From CAWDDA01 sp963813345 (GTDB lineage: Bacteria; Acidobacteriota; Blastocatellia; RBC074): 64,000 nucleotides of DNA. The DNA lies in NCBI GenBank assembly GCA_963813345.1, contig CAWEYR010000010.1, positions 113,266 to 177,265 of the forward strand. Direction: 5' to 3'. The notes beneath the pieces were generated by a model. That model was not told the origin of the DNA, did not search any database, and saw only the letters and a list, made by a program, of their open reading frames with translations. Below, piece after piece: positions 1 through 8,063 of the stretch; positions within the stretch are counted from its first letter, which is position 1; the number at the start of each line of letters is the position of its first letter. The translations under genes were made by a program, and so were the position numbers.

Positions 1-635
1 AAAAGGCGCTTGATGAGCTCGGGGCTCGTTCGCGACACTTCCACCTGCGGGCCTTTGGCTTCGCGATGAACTGTGGAAATGACAACACGAACGCGTTCAC
101 CCTGGGTGAACGTCTCGTTGCGCGATTGCTGCTGCTTCGGCATGACTGCTTCGATAGTGGAACCCAGATCGATAATGATCCGCCCACCTTCAAAGCGCTT
201 CACATAACCGTTGATCAGTTCGCCTACGCGTCCGATGTACTCCTCGTAGACGTTGTTGCGTTCCGCTTCGCGGACTTTCTGAAGGATGATCTGTTTGGCA
301 GTCTGGGCGGCGATGCGTCCCAGGTCTTCCATCGGCCTCGGCAACTCGAGAAGATCGCCGACTTCAGCACCCTCTCCGACCTCGACATTGGCTTCTTCTA
401 CTGTCATCTCGCGCGCTGAATCAGCGACCTCGTCGACAACAGTCTTGACTGCGAACAGTTCGACGGTGCCGTTCTCGAGGTTGTATCGCGCGTGTAGATC
501 TTCTCCGGACTTGAACTGCTTTCGCGATGCAGTCACAACCGCATCCTCGATCGCCGAGATAATGATCTGCGAGTCGATGTTCTTTTCCTTGCTGAGAAGC
601 TCAATGTTCTGTGCAATTGAACTCAGAGTGTTCAT
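1..635 (-). CDS. nusA: Transcription termination/antitermination factor NusA (N-terminal part, runs off window)
   Basis: Reading the minus strand from an ATG at 633-635 gives an uninterrupted frame to the window edge, beginning MNTLSSIAQNIELLSKEKNI. This is the NusA N-terminal domain, which binds RNA polymerase. The S1 domain follows, with GRVGELINGYVKRFEGG and IIDLGSTIEAVMPKQQQ, and then the start of the KH region (VSRTSPELIKRLF). AAGGA lies just upstream of the ATG. NusA modulates pausing, intrinsic termination and antitermination. It is the second gene of the classic rimP-nusA operon, 56 bases after rimP. The C-terminal KH domains lie outside the window. Confidence 0.95.
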   Translation of the reverse strand, partial: MNTLSSIAQNIELLSKEKNIDSQIIISAIEDAVVTASRKQFKSGEDLHARYNLENGTVELFAVKTVVDEVADSAREMTVEEANVEVGEGAEVGDLLELPRPMEDLGRIAAQTAKQIILQKVREAERNNVYEEYIGRVGELINGYVKRFEGGRIIIDLGSTIEAVMPKQQQSRNETFTQGERVRVVISTVHREAKGPQVEVSRTSPELIKRL

Positions 636-691
636 ATTTCCTTATGATCAAAATGATCAAATGATCAAAACGTTCAATTATCAAACCTGGA

Positions 692-1159
692 TCAAAGCTC
701 CAGATCAATGTTAGCCTTTACAATCATGCTCAGCGGCAGCCGGTGCCGCTTTCCCGTCTCATCCTCGAGGAGTGCCGCCGGCCCGTCTATGCTCTCCTGA
801 TCGAGTCCCACCAAAGTACCGTGGAAATTCCGTTGGCCAGCGATCGGTTCGGCCATCCGAATATGCGCCGGGTTTCCGGCAAATCGTTCGTAATCGGCGG
901 CTTTGTAGAGTCCGCGATCGAGGCCCGGCGAGGCAACCTCGAGTGTGTATTGGTGCGGAATCGGGTCTTCGACGTCGAGAAGAAGACTTACCCGGTCGCT
1001 TACGCGGGCGCAGTCATCGGCCGTAACACCCCCGGGCTTATCAATGAAGATGCGGAGAAACCTGTTCTTTCCCACCGTCATTTCGGCATGAACAAGTTCG
1101 TATCCTTCATTTGTGGTGACGCGCTCTATTATTTCCTGAACTCTCGGGTCCAATATCAC
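692..1159 (-). CDS. rimP: Ribosome maturation factor RimP
   Basis: A protein of about 155 residues that assists maturation of the 30S subunit in the cytoplasm. It has the two-domain RimP layout: an N-terminal alpha/beta domain (VQEIIERVTTNEGYELVHAE, RFLRIFIDKPGGVTADDCARVS, YTLEVASPGLDR) and a C-terminal SH3-like barrel ending in MIVKANIDLEL. The longest frame opens with GTG at 1157-1159. A TTG two codons later has better spacing to an AGGGA Shine-Dalgarno, so the true start may be at 1153. It is followed by nusA, as in most bacteria, and preceded by a leader hairpin. Confidence 0.95.
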   Translation of the reverse strand: MILDPRVQEIIERVTTNEGYELVHAEMTVGKNRFLRIFIDKPGGVTADDCARVSDRVSLLLDVEDPIPHQYTLEVASPGLDRGLYKAADYERFAGNPAHIRMAEPIAGQRNFHGTLVGLDQESIDGPAALLEDETGKRHRLPLSMIVKANIDLEL

Positions 1160-1171
1160 GTCCCTGATGTG

Positions 1172-1195
1172 AAAAAGGTGGGCTCTCGCCCACCT
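1172..1195 (-). promoter_or_regulatory. Hairpin plus T-run in the rimP leader (attenuator or terminator-like)
   Basis: On the minus strand the sequence AGGTGGGC-GAGA-GCCCACCT is followed at once by TTTTTC. This is a perfect 8-bp GC-rich stem, a 4-base loop and a T-tract, so it has the form of an intrinsic terminator. It ends only about 12 bases before the rimP start, so it lies in the rimP leader and not at the end of another gene. Hairpins of the GTGGGC/GCCCAC type before rimP are known from other bacterial phyla (rimP leader). A role in attenuating rimP-nusA is inferred. Confidence 0.7.
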
Positions 1196-1269
1196 CAGAC
1201 GTAAAGATGATGATATCGGAAGGCTACAAGGAAATCAAGCAAGCTGAAGCTCGTGAGCCGCAATGTTGG

Positions 1270-1349
1270 AGTGCGGCGGCTTGGCGCCGCTTTAGTCTCC
1301 TGCAGAATGATCCGATCGGGAGACTAAAGCGGCGCCGAGCCGCCGCACT
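1270..1349. repeat. Long intergenic inverted repeat between rimP and nusB
   Basis: Two 31-base arms (1270-1300 and 1319-1349) are complementary except at one position and are separated by 18 bases. Each arm contains the self-complementary word GGCGCC next to CGGCGGC. No T-run follows, so it is not a simple intrinsic terminator. The gap 1200-1367 contains nothing else recognisable. Confidence 0.85.
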
Positions 1350-1367
1350 TCAAATTGGGCTCCAGGC

Positions 1368-1823
1368 TCAGCTTGTAGCCGCGGTGGTTACTTGTGGCAA
1401 ACCGGTTTCCGGATGCTCATCAATATCCCGCTTGATGGCGTCGAGAATTCCATTAATGAATTGAGTCGCTTCGTGTGTTGAAAAACGGCGGGCAATTTCG
1501 AGGGCTTCATTGATCGCAACTGTCTTCGGCGTCTCGGGCTGGTAAAGGAACTCGTATACGGCCAGGCGAAGAAGATTGCGGTCTACCACAGCCATGCGCG
1601 ATATGCGCCAGTGCTCGGTTCGCAGCTTGATTCGTTCATCAATCTCTTTCAGGTGGGAAACTGTGCCGAGAACAAGGTCGTTTGCGAATATGCGGACATC
1701 CTCCGCCCCGTCCGCCAGCTCGCTCCAGTAAGTCTTGAGCAGATCGTCGACCGGCACTTGAGCCATGTCATGCTGAAACAGCATTTGAAGCGCGCATTCA
1801 CGCGCTTTTCGCCGGGCACCCAT
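1368..1823 (-). CDS. nusB: Transcription antitermination factor NusB
   Basis: A 151-residue all-helical NusB protein. It binds boxA RNA together with ribosomal protein S10 (NusE) during rRNA antitermination. The N-terminus MGARRKARECALQMLFQHD is the typical RNA-binding helix, and the C-terminal AVYEFLYQPETPKTVAINEA and FINGILDAI segments are family hallmarks. It starts 29 bases after ribH. The ribH-nusB pairing is common in bacteria, and the two probably share the promoter upstream of ribH. Confidence 0.95.
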   Translation of the reverse strand: MGARRKARECALQMLFQHDMAQVPVDDLLKTYWSELADGAEDVRIFANDLVLGTVSHLKEIDERIKLRTEHWRISRMAVVDRNLLRLAVYEFLYQPETPKTVAINEALEIARRFSTHEATQFINGILDAIKRDIDEHPETGLPQVTTAATS

Positions 1824-1852
1824 AAGCTTTCAATATACTGCCATGAAATTGC

Positions 1853-2317
1853 TCAGACCTCCCTGAGCAAGTTGCACATCTCGATGGCTGACATCGCAGC
1901 CTCAAATCCCTTGTTGCCGGCTTTCACGCCAGCCCGGTTGACGGCCTGCTCGACTGTATCCGCAGTAATGATACCGTAACTCACCGGCAAACCGGTCTCC
2001 GCTGCAGCAGCAGCGATTCCTTTCGTCACCTCGGACGCGATGTATTCAAAGTGAGGCGTTTCCCCACGAATCACACAGCCTACACAAATGATGGCATCGA
2101 ATCGTCCGGTCGCAGCGAACCGGCGGGCTGCGAGCGGAATCTCGAACGATCCGGGAACACGAATGATCGTGATGTCGTCATCGCGCGCACCGAGACGCCG
2201 AAGCGCGTCTTCGGCACCACTCACGAGCCTGCCGACAATCAGTTCATTCCAACGGCTGGCGACAATCGCAAAGCGAAATCCTTCAGCGCTCAGCCGTCCT
2301 TCAAGTATCCTGCTCAT
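1853..2317 (-). CDS. ribH: 6,7-dimethyl-8-ribityllumazine synthase
   Basis: A 154-residue lumazine synthase, the penultimate enzyme of riboflavin synthesis. It condenses 5-amino-6-ribitylamino-uracil with 3,4-dihydroxy-2-butanone 4-phosphate. Visible signatures are FAIVASRWNELI (substrate loop), VPGSFEIPLAA, CVGCVIRGETPHFEYI with the catalytic His, and YGIITADTVEQA. Length matches icosahedral or pentameric family members. It is the first gene of a ribH-nusB unit. No FMN riboswitch was seen. A sigma-70-like promoter lies 11 bases upstream of the ATG. Confidence 0.96.
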   Translation of the reverse strand: MSRILEGRLSAEGFRFAIVASRWNELIVGRLVSGAEDALRRLGARDDDITIIRVPGSFEIPLAARRFAATGRFDAIICVGCVIRGETPHFEYIASEVTKGIAAAAAETGLPVSYGIITADTVEQAVNRAGVKAGNKGFEAAMSAIEMCNLLREV

Positions 2318-2328
2318 ACCAGAATCTC

Positions 2329-2358
2329 AGTATAGTGACCACGCGTGGTCAAGGTCAA
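2329..2358 (-). promoter_or_regulatory. Promoter of ribH-nusB with an operator-like palindrome filling its spacer
   Basis: On the minus strand TTGACC (2358-2353) and TATACT (2334-2329) are separated by 18 bases. The spacer contains a perfect 16-base palindrome, TGACCACGCGTGGTCA (2351-2336), which just fits between the two hexamers. The ribH ATG lies 11 bases beyond the -10 element, so the leader would be very short. The match to both hexamers is good. That a dimeric repressor or a spacer-distorting regulator binds the palindrome is inference. Confidence 0.6.
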
Positions 2359-2381
2359 ACATCCGACTCGCACATGATAGC

Positions 2382-3278
2382 TCATCGAGTGCTCAGCGAT
2401 TGAGGCTTTGGATTGCGAGGATCTGAATAGTCATAAAAACCAAGTCCCGATTTCCGCCCCAGGAGTCCGGCAAGGACCATCCTCTTGAGCAGCGGAGGGG
2501 GCGCGAAACGTTGCTCACGAAACTCCTCAAACATGATGTTGGCGATGTAGTAAGTCGTTTCGAGTCCCACAAAATCGAGCAGCGTGAACGGGCCCATCGG
2601 GTGCCCGCACCCGAGTTTCATCGCGTTGTCGATGTCAACGATTGTTCCGACACCGTTCTCGTACGCGCGAATTGCATCCAGCATGTAGGGAACAAGCAGG
2701 CGATTGACTATGAATCCCGAACGATCACTCGTGCGCACGACCGTCTTTCCGAGTGATTCCCCGAACTCGGCAGCTTTATCGAAGACTTCATCATCTGTGA
2801 CGATCGTGCGAACTACTTCGACCAGCTTCATGATCGGGACCGGGTTGAAGAAGTGGAGCCCTACAAATCTACGCTGCCGTTCGAGCGGGACAGCTCTCAT
2901 TATTTCTGTTACAGAGAGCGACGAGGTGTTGGTGGCAAAGATCGCGTCGCGCTTGCAGATGGCATCAAGTCTGGTGAACAGATCATTCTTGACGCCGAGG
3001 TTCTCGACGATCGCTTCGATTGTTATATCGACATCCGCCAGGTCTTCGATGCTCGTCGTTCCTTTGAGACGCCCGAGCGTCGCATCGCGATCCGCCGCGC
3101 TGACAGCCGCTTTGTCGACAAGGCGCGCGAGCGATTGCTCGATGCTCTTCATTCCGCGCGCGACAAGTTCGTCACTCACCTCAACGAGTGTTACCTCGTA
3201 ACCGCTTGCGGCTGCGACCTGTGCGATCCCCGATCCCATCAAGCCAGCACCAACGATGCCAGCACGTTTAATATTCAT
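2382..3278 (-). CDS. 3-hydroxybutyryl-CoA / 3-hydroxyacyl-CoA dehydrogenase
   Basis: A 298-residue NAD-dependent dehydrogenase of the HBD/FadB C-terminal family, acting in fatty-acid oxidation or butyrate-type metabolism. The Rossmann motif GAGLMGSGIAQVAA begins near residue 9. The catalytic region reads FVGLHFFNPVPIMKLVEVV (His) and ends near SGFIVNRLLVPY (Asn). The C-terminal helical domain has GCGHPMGPFTLLDFVGLET and LLGRKSGLGFYDY. ATG at 3276-3278 is chosen because GGAGG lies 8 bases upstream; an in-frame GTG at 3287 would overlap that site. The acyl-CoA synthetase at 58 kb could feed the same pathway. Confidence 0.93.
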   Translation of the reverse strand: MNIKRAGIVGAGLMGSGIAQVAAASGYEVTLVEVSDELVARGMKSIEQSLARLVDKAAVSAADRDATLGRLKGTTSIEDLADVDITIEAIVENLGVKNDLFTRLDAICKRDAIFATNTSSLSVTEIMRAVPLERQRRFVGLHFFNPVPIMKLVEVVRTIVTDDEVFDKAAEFGESLGKTVVRTSDRSGFIVNRLLVPYMLDAIRAYENGVGTIVDIDNAMKLGCGHPMGPFTLLDFVGLETTYYIANIMFEEFREQRFAPPPLLKRMVLAGLLGRKSGLGFYDYSDPRNPKPQSLSTR

Positions 3279-3302
3279 TACATACACCTCCCTTTGAGCG
3301 CG

Positions 3303-4565
3303 TCATTCGGGTCGCGATTCAACTACGCCGTATTTACGTCCTGTCGACGAGACCCAACTGCGAAGTTCCTGGCTTGCCTGCGAAAACTTTTGCGCATTGT
3401 CGCGAAGGATTGATCGCCTGAGTGCCGCGTCCGATTCAAGCAATGCCTTTCGCTGCACACGCAGCACATCGGCCAAATCGCGCCTGATGGCGTCTGCTGT
3501 TTCATCGGGCGCGTACGTCGACTCCAGCATTTGCGCAACCCGATCGAGTCGCTGAGTGACCTCATCCGTCTTGTTCGAATCTCTATCGGCACTAATCGAT
3601 TGCTGCATCACTCGATTGGCTTCGTTGATGCTATCGAGAAAACTCCCGATCGAGGATGCACGGCGCGAGAGATGAGGAGAGCTGACTTGCCATGCGCGGA
3701 GAAAACTATAGCCGACAATTACAACCGAGATCGCGAGTACCGCGAGACCTATAGTGGAAATGCGTTCCTTCCCGGGCGCGATGTAAGGAATCAGAATCGC
3801 TGCAAGTGCGCCACATACCAGACCGCCAATGTGCGCTGAGTTATCGATGACAGGGACTGAGAAGCCAATCAGAAGATTGATTGCAATTACAGGAAGAACA
3901 CCGCTGCCAAATCCTCGCCTGAATGCTGCCGGTAGCTCGTGTCTGTACTTGTAGCCGAAGACAGCGAGAACTCCAAAGAGACCAAATATCGCTCCCGATG
4001 CTCCAACGGATGGAATGCTTGGGTCCCGGCGAAGCAGCACGCTTCCGATGTAGCTACCCGCAACACCCGCAACTCCACAGAGAAGATATATGAGCACAAA
4101 CCGGGCAGAGCCATATAGTCTTTCCACCTGAGGACCCACCATCCAAAGTGCATACGAGTTGGAAGCGATATGAATCAACCCGCCGTGAATGAAGATCGGC
4201 GTGATCAGTCGAAACCACTCTCCCTGCTGGCTGAGAAGCTCATTTGTCTTGGCTCCAAACGCTACCAGGGTTGCCGGGTCGACGCCCGAGACAAGATTGG
4301 TCAGAAAATTTCCGCCAGCGGCGGCGGTCATAATGAGATAGATGAGAGCATTCAGTATGAGAATGGCGTAAGTCAGCGGCGTGGCGCGAGAGAAATAAGC
4401 TCGCGCGAACGCCTGGGTTGACCTCGCCTGGTCGGTCTCGACGACGGCCTGAACCGAGCGCATGCCGCAATTCACGCATTCGGGAGAGTTAGACGGTGTA
4501 GGCCGCCCACATCTCGTGCATATGCGAAACGGCCGCGGATCCGGGCCAACATTTTCCAAAGACAT
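3303..4565 (-). CDS. Rhomboid family intramembrane serine protease with N-terminal zinc ribbon
   Basis: A protein of about 420 residues. Residues about 14-37 form a double-CxxC zinc ribbon (CTRCGRPTPSNSPECVNCG). A six-helix rhomboid core follows, with HGGLIHIASNSYALW, the nucleophile in GASGAIFGLFG and the His in NSAHIGGL. The last 120 residues are a predicted soluble helical tail. The frame stays open upstream into the adjacent heptamer repeat, encoding repetitive QHSALST units, but the ATG at 4563-4565 (MSLENVGPD) is the sensible start because homology begins there. The substrate is unknown. Confidence 0.9.
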   Translation of the reverse strand: MSLENVGPDPRPFRICTRCGRPTPSNSPECVNCGMRSVQAVVETDQARSTQAFARAYFSRATPLTYAILILNALIYLIMTAAAGGNFLTNLVSGVDPATLVAFGAKTNELLSQQGEWFRLITPIFIHGGLIHIASNSYALWMVGPQVERLYGSARFVLIYLLCGVAGVAGSYIGSVLLRRDPSIPSVGASGAIFGLFGVLAVFGYKYRHELPAAFRRGFGSGVLPVIAINLLIGFSVPVIDNSAHIGGLVCGALAAILIPYIAPGKERISTIGLAVLAISVVIVGYSFLRAWQVSSPHLSRRASSIGSFLDSINEANRVMQQSISADRDSNKTDEVTQRLDRVAQMLESTYAPDETADAIRRDLADVLRVQRKALLESDAALRRSILRDNAQKFSQASQELRSWVSSTGRKYGVVESRPE

Positions 4566-4593
4566 AGTCCGCGATTCTATCCGATTTCGCTGT

Positions 4594-4752
4594 AGTGCTA
4601 AGTGCTGAGTGCTGAGTGCTGAGTGCTGAGTGCTGAGTGCTGAGTGTTGCAGTCTGAGTTCAAGCTTCAGCTTGCTGATCTGCGATATCCCATAGACAGC
4701 AAGCTGAAGCTTGAACTCCATACTCAGCACCCAGCACTCAGCACTCAGCACT
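4594..4752. repeat. Heptamer-capped hairpin element (AGTGCTG family)
   Basis: Eight tandem heptamers AGTGCTG (first and last slightly varied) run from 4594 to 4649. A perfect 21-base stem follows (4656-4676 pairing with 4698-4718, core GAGTTCAAGCTTCAGCTTG), and then four complementary heptamers CAGCACT (4725-4752). The heptamer number differs between arms (8 against 4), as expected from copy-number slippage. The element fills the gap between the divergent rhomboid and resB genes. Confidence 0.9.
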
Positions 4753-4774
4753 TCTTCGGGCCTTTAAAGTTTGG

Positions 4775-4780
4775 TAGACT
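4775..4780 (+). promoter_or_regulatory. Possible -10 element of resB
   Basis: TAGACT ends 8 bases before the resB ATG, and no Shine-Dalgarno is visible. The same 8-base distance separates TATACT from the yvcK start at 13.15 kb. The -35 region would fall at the edge of the heptamer repeat (TTCTTC at 4752-4757) and is a poor match. A leaderless or near-leaderless transcript is inferred. Confidence 0.3.
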
Positions 4781-4788
4781 CAACGGCG

Positions 4789-6414
4789 ATGGCTTTGTTC
4801 AAACCTGACGAAAAGCGCGTCGAAGGGTCAAGTGCTGCAGCTGTTGCCGAAAACGCTCCTCAGGTCAGCCAGACCAAGGCGAGGCCGCGTGCCTTCTCGA
4901 TTGGCGGACTGATCGATTCGTTTCTTGCACTTCTGAGCGCGGTGCCATTTGGCATCTTCCTGCTGGTCCTCCTGATATCAGCCTGCATGATAGGAATGCT
5001 GATTCAGCAGGTCGAGCTCCAGACCTTTCCGAAATACTTTGCAGAGCTGACACCTTCGGAAAAACTGATCTATGGCAGATTGGGATTTTTTGATATTTAT
5101 CACGTCTGGTATTTCAATCTGCTGCTTCTGCTCCTGAGTCTGAACATCATTCTCGCGTCGATCGACCACTTTCCCAAAGCATGGAGCTTCGTCCGAAAGA
5201 AGAAGCTTACTGCGTCGCCGACCTTCGCGATGACACAACGGTTCAGGGAACAGGTTTTGATGCTCGGCTTCGATCGCGCTGAACTTTCGAAACGGGCGCA
5301 GGAAGCTGCGAAGGCGCTCAAGTTCAAGATTCGCACGACCGACGAGACTGACCGCACAACCATCTTCGCTGAGCGTGGGGCGTGGAATCGGCTCGGTGCT
5401 TACGCAGTACACGTTGGACTGCTGACGATCTTTGCTGGCGGATTCCTCACAAGTCGAGGGCACACTGGTGGAGTCTGGATGGAGCCGGGCGAGACGAATG
5501 ATCGGATGACGAAACAGGTCTTCAATTTCGAAGGCGCTTCAACTCAGTTCGCCATCGGGAATCAAGACCTCGAGCTTCCCTTCTCTCTCGAGTGCCTCGA
5601 TATTCAGCAGAAACTGATCAATAAGGATGGTGGAATCGAAACCCCAAACACTCTTGATTGGCTGACTCGAGTGCGGATCAGGGACAATGAGAACGGACAG
5701 CAGGAGGAAGCTCTTGTTCACATGAACAAGCCGTTTGACTACCGGGGCTATCGATTCTTTCAGGCGTCAGTTACGGAATTCGGAAGCGCACGCAGCGTCC
5801 GGCTCCGCGCAATTCCAGCCGCGGGTGGAACGGCAGAAGAAATCACAATTCCTCGCGGGGGCGAAGCGCGTCTGAGTGACGGCACTCGCGTTGTCTACAG
5901 GGAATTCAATCCTGATTTCAGAGTGGGTCCGGACCGCACTATTGATTCCGGTCCCGGCGTTACGTCTTACGCGAGGCCTGCGGCGCATCTCGATGTGATA
6001 AGACCAAACGGTGAGAGGGGCGATTCCTGGGCATTTACCGAAGCCGTTACAGAGACGTTGACGCAGCAAACGGCGAATGCGCCGTTTCTTCAGTCAATGC
6101 TTGCGGCCGGAGGCGGCTACAGGTTTGTTCTTCTCGACTTCGAAAAGGTAGCGAAGGCCCATATGCTCTCAGTCCAGTACGACCCGGGTGTCAAGGTCGT
6201 CTATGTCGGGTTCACGCTGCTTTGTATGACGCTTATCGGAGTATTCTTCTTCTCGCACCAGCGAATGTGGATTGTTGTTGAAGACGGCAGGGTATCGCTC
6301 GGGGGCGACTCGAACCGCAATCGGCTGGGGTTTGAAGAGCGTCTTAAGAGGATCGCCGCCCGGATACGCGATCCGCACAAGAGAGAAGAAGTTGATAACA
6401 CTCTCCGCGACTAA
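4789..6414 (+). CDS. resB: Cytochrome c biogenesis protein ResB
   Basis: A protein of about 541 residues of the System II (Ccs) cytochrome c maturation pathway. With CcsA it moves heme across the membrane and ligates it to apocytochromes. Three N-terminal or central membrane segments are visible (FLALLSAVPFGIFLLVLLI, WYFNLLLLLLSLNIILASI, LGAYAVHVGLLTIFAGGFL). A large extracytoplasmic domain with the ResB signature NKPFDYRGYRFFQASV follows, and a last membrane segment lies near the C-terminus (VVYVGFTLLCMTLIGVFFF). The ATG at 4789 is preferred over an in-frame TTG at 4771. ccsA follows after 29 bases. Confidence 0.92.
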   Translation: MALFKPDEKRVEGSSAAAVAENAPQVSQTKARPRAFSIGGLIDSFLALLSAVPFGIFLLVLLISACMIGMLIQQVELQTFPKYFAELTPSEKLIYGRLGFFDIYHVWYFNLLLLLLSLNIILASIDHFPKAWSFVRKKKLTASPTFAMTQRFREQVLMLGFDRAELSKRAQEAAKALKFKIRTTDETDRTTIFAERGAWNRLGAYAVHVGLLTIFAGGFLTSRGHTGGVWMEPGETNDRMTKQVFNFEGASTQFAIGNQDLELPFSLECLDIQQKLINKDGGIETPNTLDWLTRVRIRDNENGQQEEALVHMNKPFDYRGYRFFQASVTEFGSARSVRLRAIPAAGGTAEEITIPRGGEARLSDGTRVVYREFNPDFRVGPDRTIDSGPGVTSYARPAAHLDVIRPNGERGDSWAFTEAVTETLTQQTANAPFLQSMLAAGGGYRFVLLDFEKVAKAHMLSVQYDPGVKVVYVGFTLLCMTLIGVFFFSHQRMWIVVEDGRVSLGGDSNRNRLGFEERLKRIAARIRDPHKREEVDNTLRD

Positions 6415-6443
6415 CTGTTAATTGCAATCATCGGAGGATAGAA

Positions 6444-8060
6444 ATGGGCCAGGCAAGTAATTCAATCAATGTGCCGGTAGCGGGCTCTCCCGGATTCGGA
6501 ATTGGGAATCTCAAAATCGTCAGATTCCTTCCCGCAATACTACCGCTTATCGGCGCAGGGCTGGTTGTCGCGGCGCGAAAGAAGCTCGGACCGGGCTCGA
6601 TGCCGGATGACGGATCGCTGATTGTAATAGCGGTGCTCTGTTATATCGGAGCGGCAGCGGCGCTTCTCACGAACTTCTGGGCTCCGATCCGCATGCTGGA
6701 AAGATTTGGGCTGATCGTCGGCTCTCTCGGCGTGTTCTTCAATCTTTCAGGCTGGCTGGTACGGTGGGTAACTGCAGGCGAGCGCGAGAACTGGATTCGG
6801 ATGACCAACCAGATTACGGGCGAATACCATTCCTGGTGGTTCTTCTCCTACGTTCCGTTTGCGAATCTCTACGATCTCTCGGTTGCATTCGCCTTCGGAG
6901 CCGGCTTCGCGACGATGCTTGTGAGCAATCGGCCGAAAGCCCGTTTTGCGGGCGCGCTATCGATGCCTCTTATTGCGCTGGTCCTGCTCCTCGCGATCTT
7001 TATCGGCGATGAGTTCATGAATCTGCCTCCTGTGCTCGATAGCTACTGGCGCCCGATTCACGTCGGAGTGGCATCACTCAGTTATGGCGTCGCGCTGGTG
7101 AGCTTCGCGCTTGCGGTTCTCTACCTGGTGAAGGACGGCTTAAAGATAGAATCGATGGGGATTGCTGTGACTACGTTTCTTCTTGCAGGATTCGTGATTT
7201 TCAGCAACGCCTTCTCGTTCTTCACGGCGAGCTACAAGCTTACCCCGGTGATTCCTGCCGACAACGGCATATTGGCAGTGCGACCTTTGCACCTGGCACT
7301 TCCAGGCGTCGGCACGTTTGTAGCGATTTCAATGATCATGCTGTTTGCCGTAGCAGTGTGCTTCATAGTCTACAGTGTGAAGAAGAACGAACAGGCAAAG
7401 CGCATTGGTCACCTCGTCCTGCGTGCTTCGCTGATACCGCAGGCGATCGGCATTGCAATGCTCTTCTATCGAATGAGGACGATGCGAGACCTCGGAACAC
7501 TGGTAGAGGACACCCAATTACCAGCGCTTGGCAGATGGCTGGCCGGCGCGAATGCGGATCAGATGCCGGCGGCTCAACTTGTCGAGGGAGCGCGCAACTG
7601 GCTTGGGCAAAATGGCCCGCTTATGGTGTTTGACTCGCGCTCGAATCCGGTCGAGATCGCATCACTGATCACGGCCTTTGTCGCAACGCTCTTTGTAGTC
7701 TTCTTCAGCATTCAGACCGAACGGATTCGGGAAAGTCTTCCAGCAAGGGAGAGGCTCGACAGTTTGATCTACAAGACAGTTGGCGTAGCCTTTGCTGGAC
7801 TTGCAGTCCTCCTCGTGACGGGAGCGGTCTGGGCGAACGAGTCGTGGGGACGTTACTGGGGATGGGATGCAAAGGAGACGGGAGCGCTGGTGGCATGGCT
7901 CGCATACGCTGGGTATCTCCATACGCGAATTGCGCATGGATGGTCCGGCAGAAAGAGCGCCTATTTTGCTCTCGTCGGATTTCTACTTGTGATCTTTACC
8001 TATCTCGGAGTGAGTTTCCTTCTGCCGGGACTGCATTCATACGCAGGCGGGCTTGAATAG
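6444..8060 (+). CDS. ccsA: Cytochrome c biogenesis protein CcsA/CcsB-type (heme handling)
   Basis: A 538-residue polytopic membrane protein, longer than typical CcsA (about 300 residues) because of extra N-terminal and central hydrophobic segments. The diagnostic tryptophan-rich heme motif WGRYWGWDAKETGALVAWL lies near residue 470, followed by a His-containing segment YLHTRIAHGW and a last membrane helix. It forms the System II heme-delivery complex with ResB, encoded just upstream. GGAGG is well placed before the ATG. Confidence 0.92.
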   Translation: MGQASNSINVPVAGSPGFGIGNLKIVRFLPAILPLIGAGLVVAARKKLGPGSMPDDGSLIVIAVLCYIGAAAALLTNFWAPIRMLERFGLIVGSLGVFFNLSGWLVRWVTAGERENWIRMTNQITGEYHSWWFFSYVPFANLYDLSVAFAFGAGFATMLVSNRPKARFAGALSMPLIALVLLLAIFIGDEFMNLPPVLDSYWRPIHVGVASLSYGVALVSFALAVLYLVKDGLKIESMGIAVTTFLLAGFVIFSNAFSFFTASYKLTPVIPADNGILAVRPLHLALPGVGTFVAISMIMLFAVAVCFIVYSVKKNEQAKRIGHLVLRASLIPQAIGIAMLFYRMRTMRDLGTLVEDTQLPALGRWLAGANADQMPAAQLVEGARNWLGQNGPLMVFDSRSNPVEIASLITAFVATLFVVFFSIQTERIRESLPARERLDSLIYKTVGVAFAGLAVLLVTGAVWANESWGRYWGWDAKETGALVAWLAYAGYLHTRIAHGWSGRKSAYFALVGFLLVIFTYLGVSFLLPGLHSYAGGLE

Positions 8061-8063
8061 CGA

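Noticed and set aside
1853..2380. FMN riboswitch upstream of ribH
   Set aside because: The promoter lies 11 bases from the start codon, leaving no room for an aptamer leader.
4566..4751. N-terminal extension of the rhomboid with QHSALST repeats
   Set aside because: It is translation of the heptamer repeat. Homology starts at the ATG at 4565.
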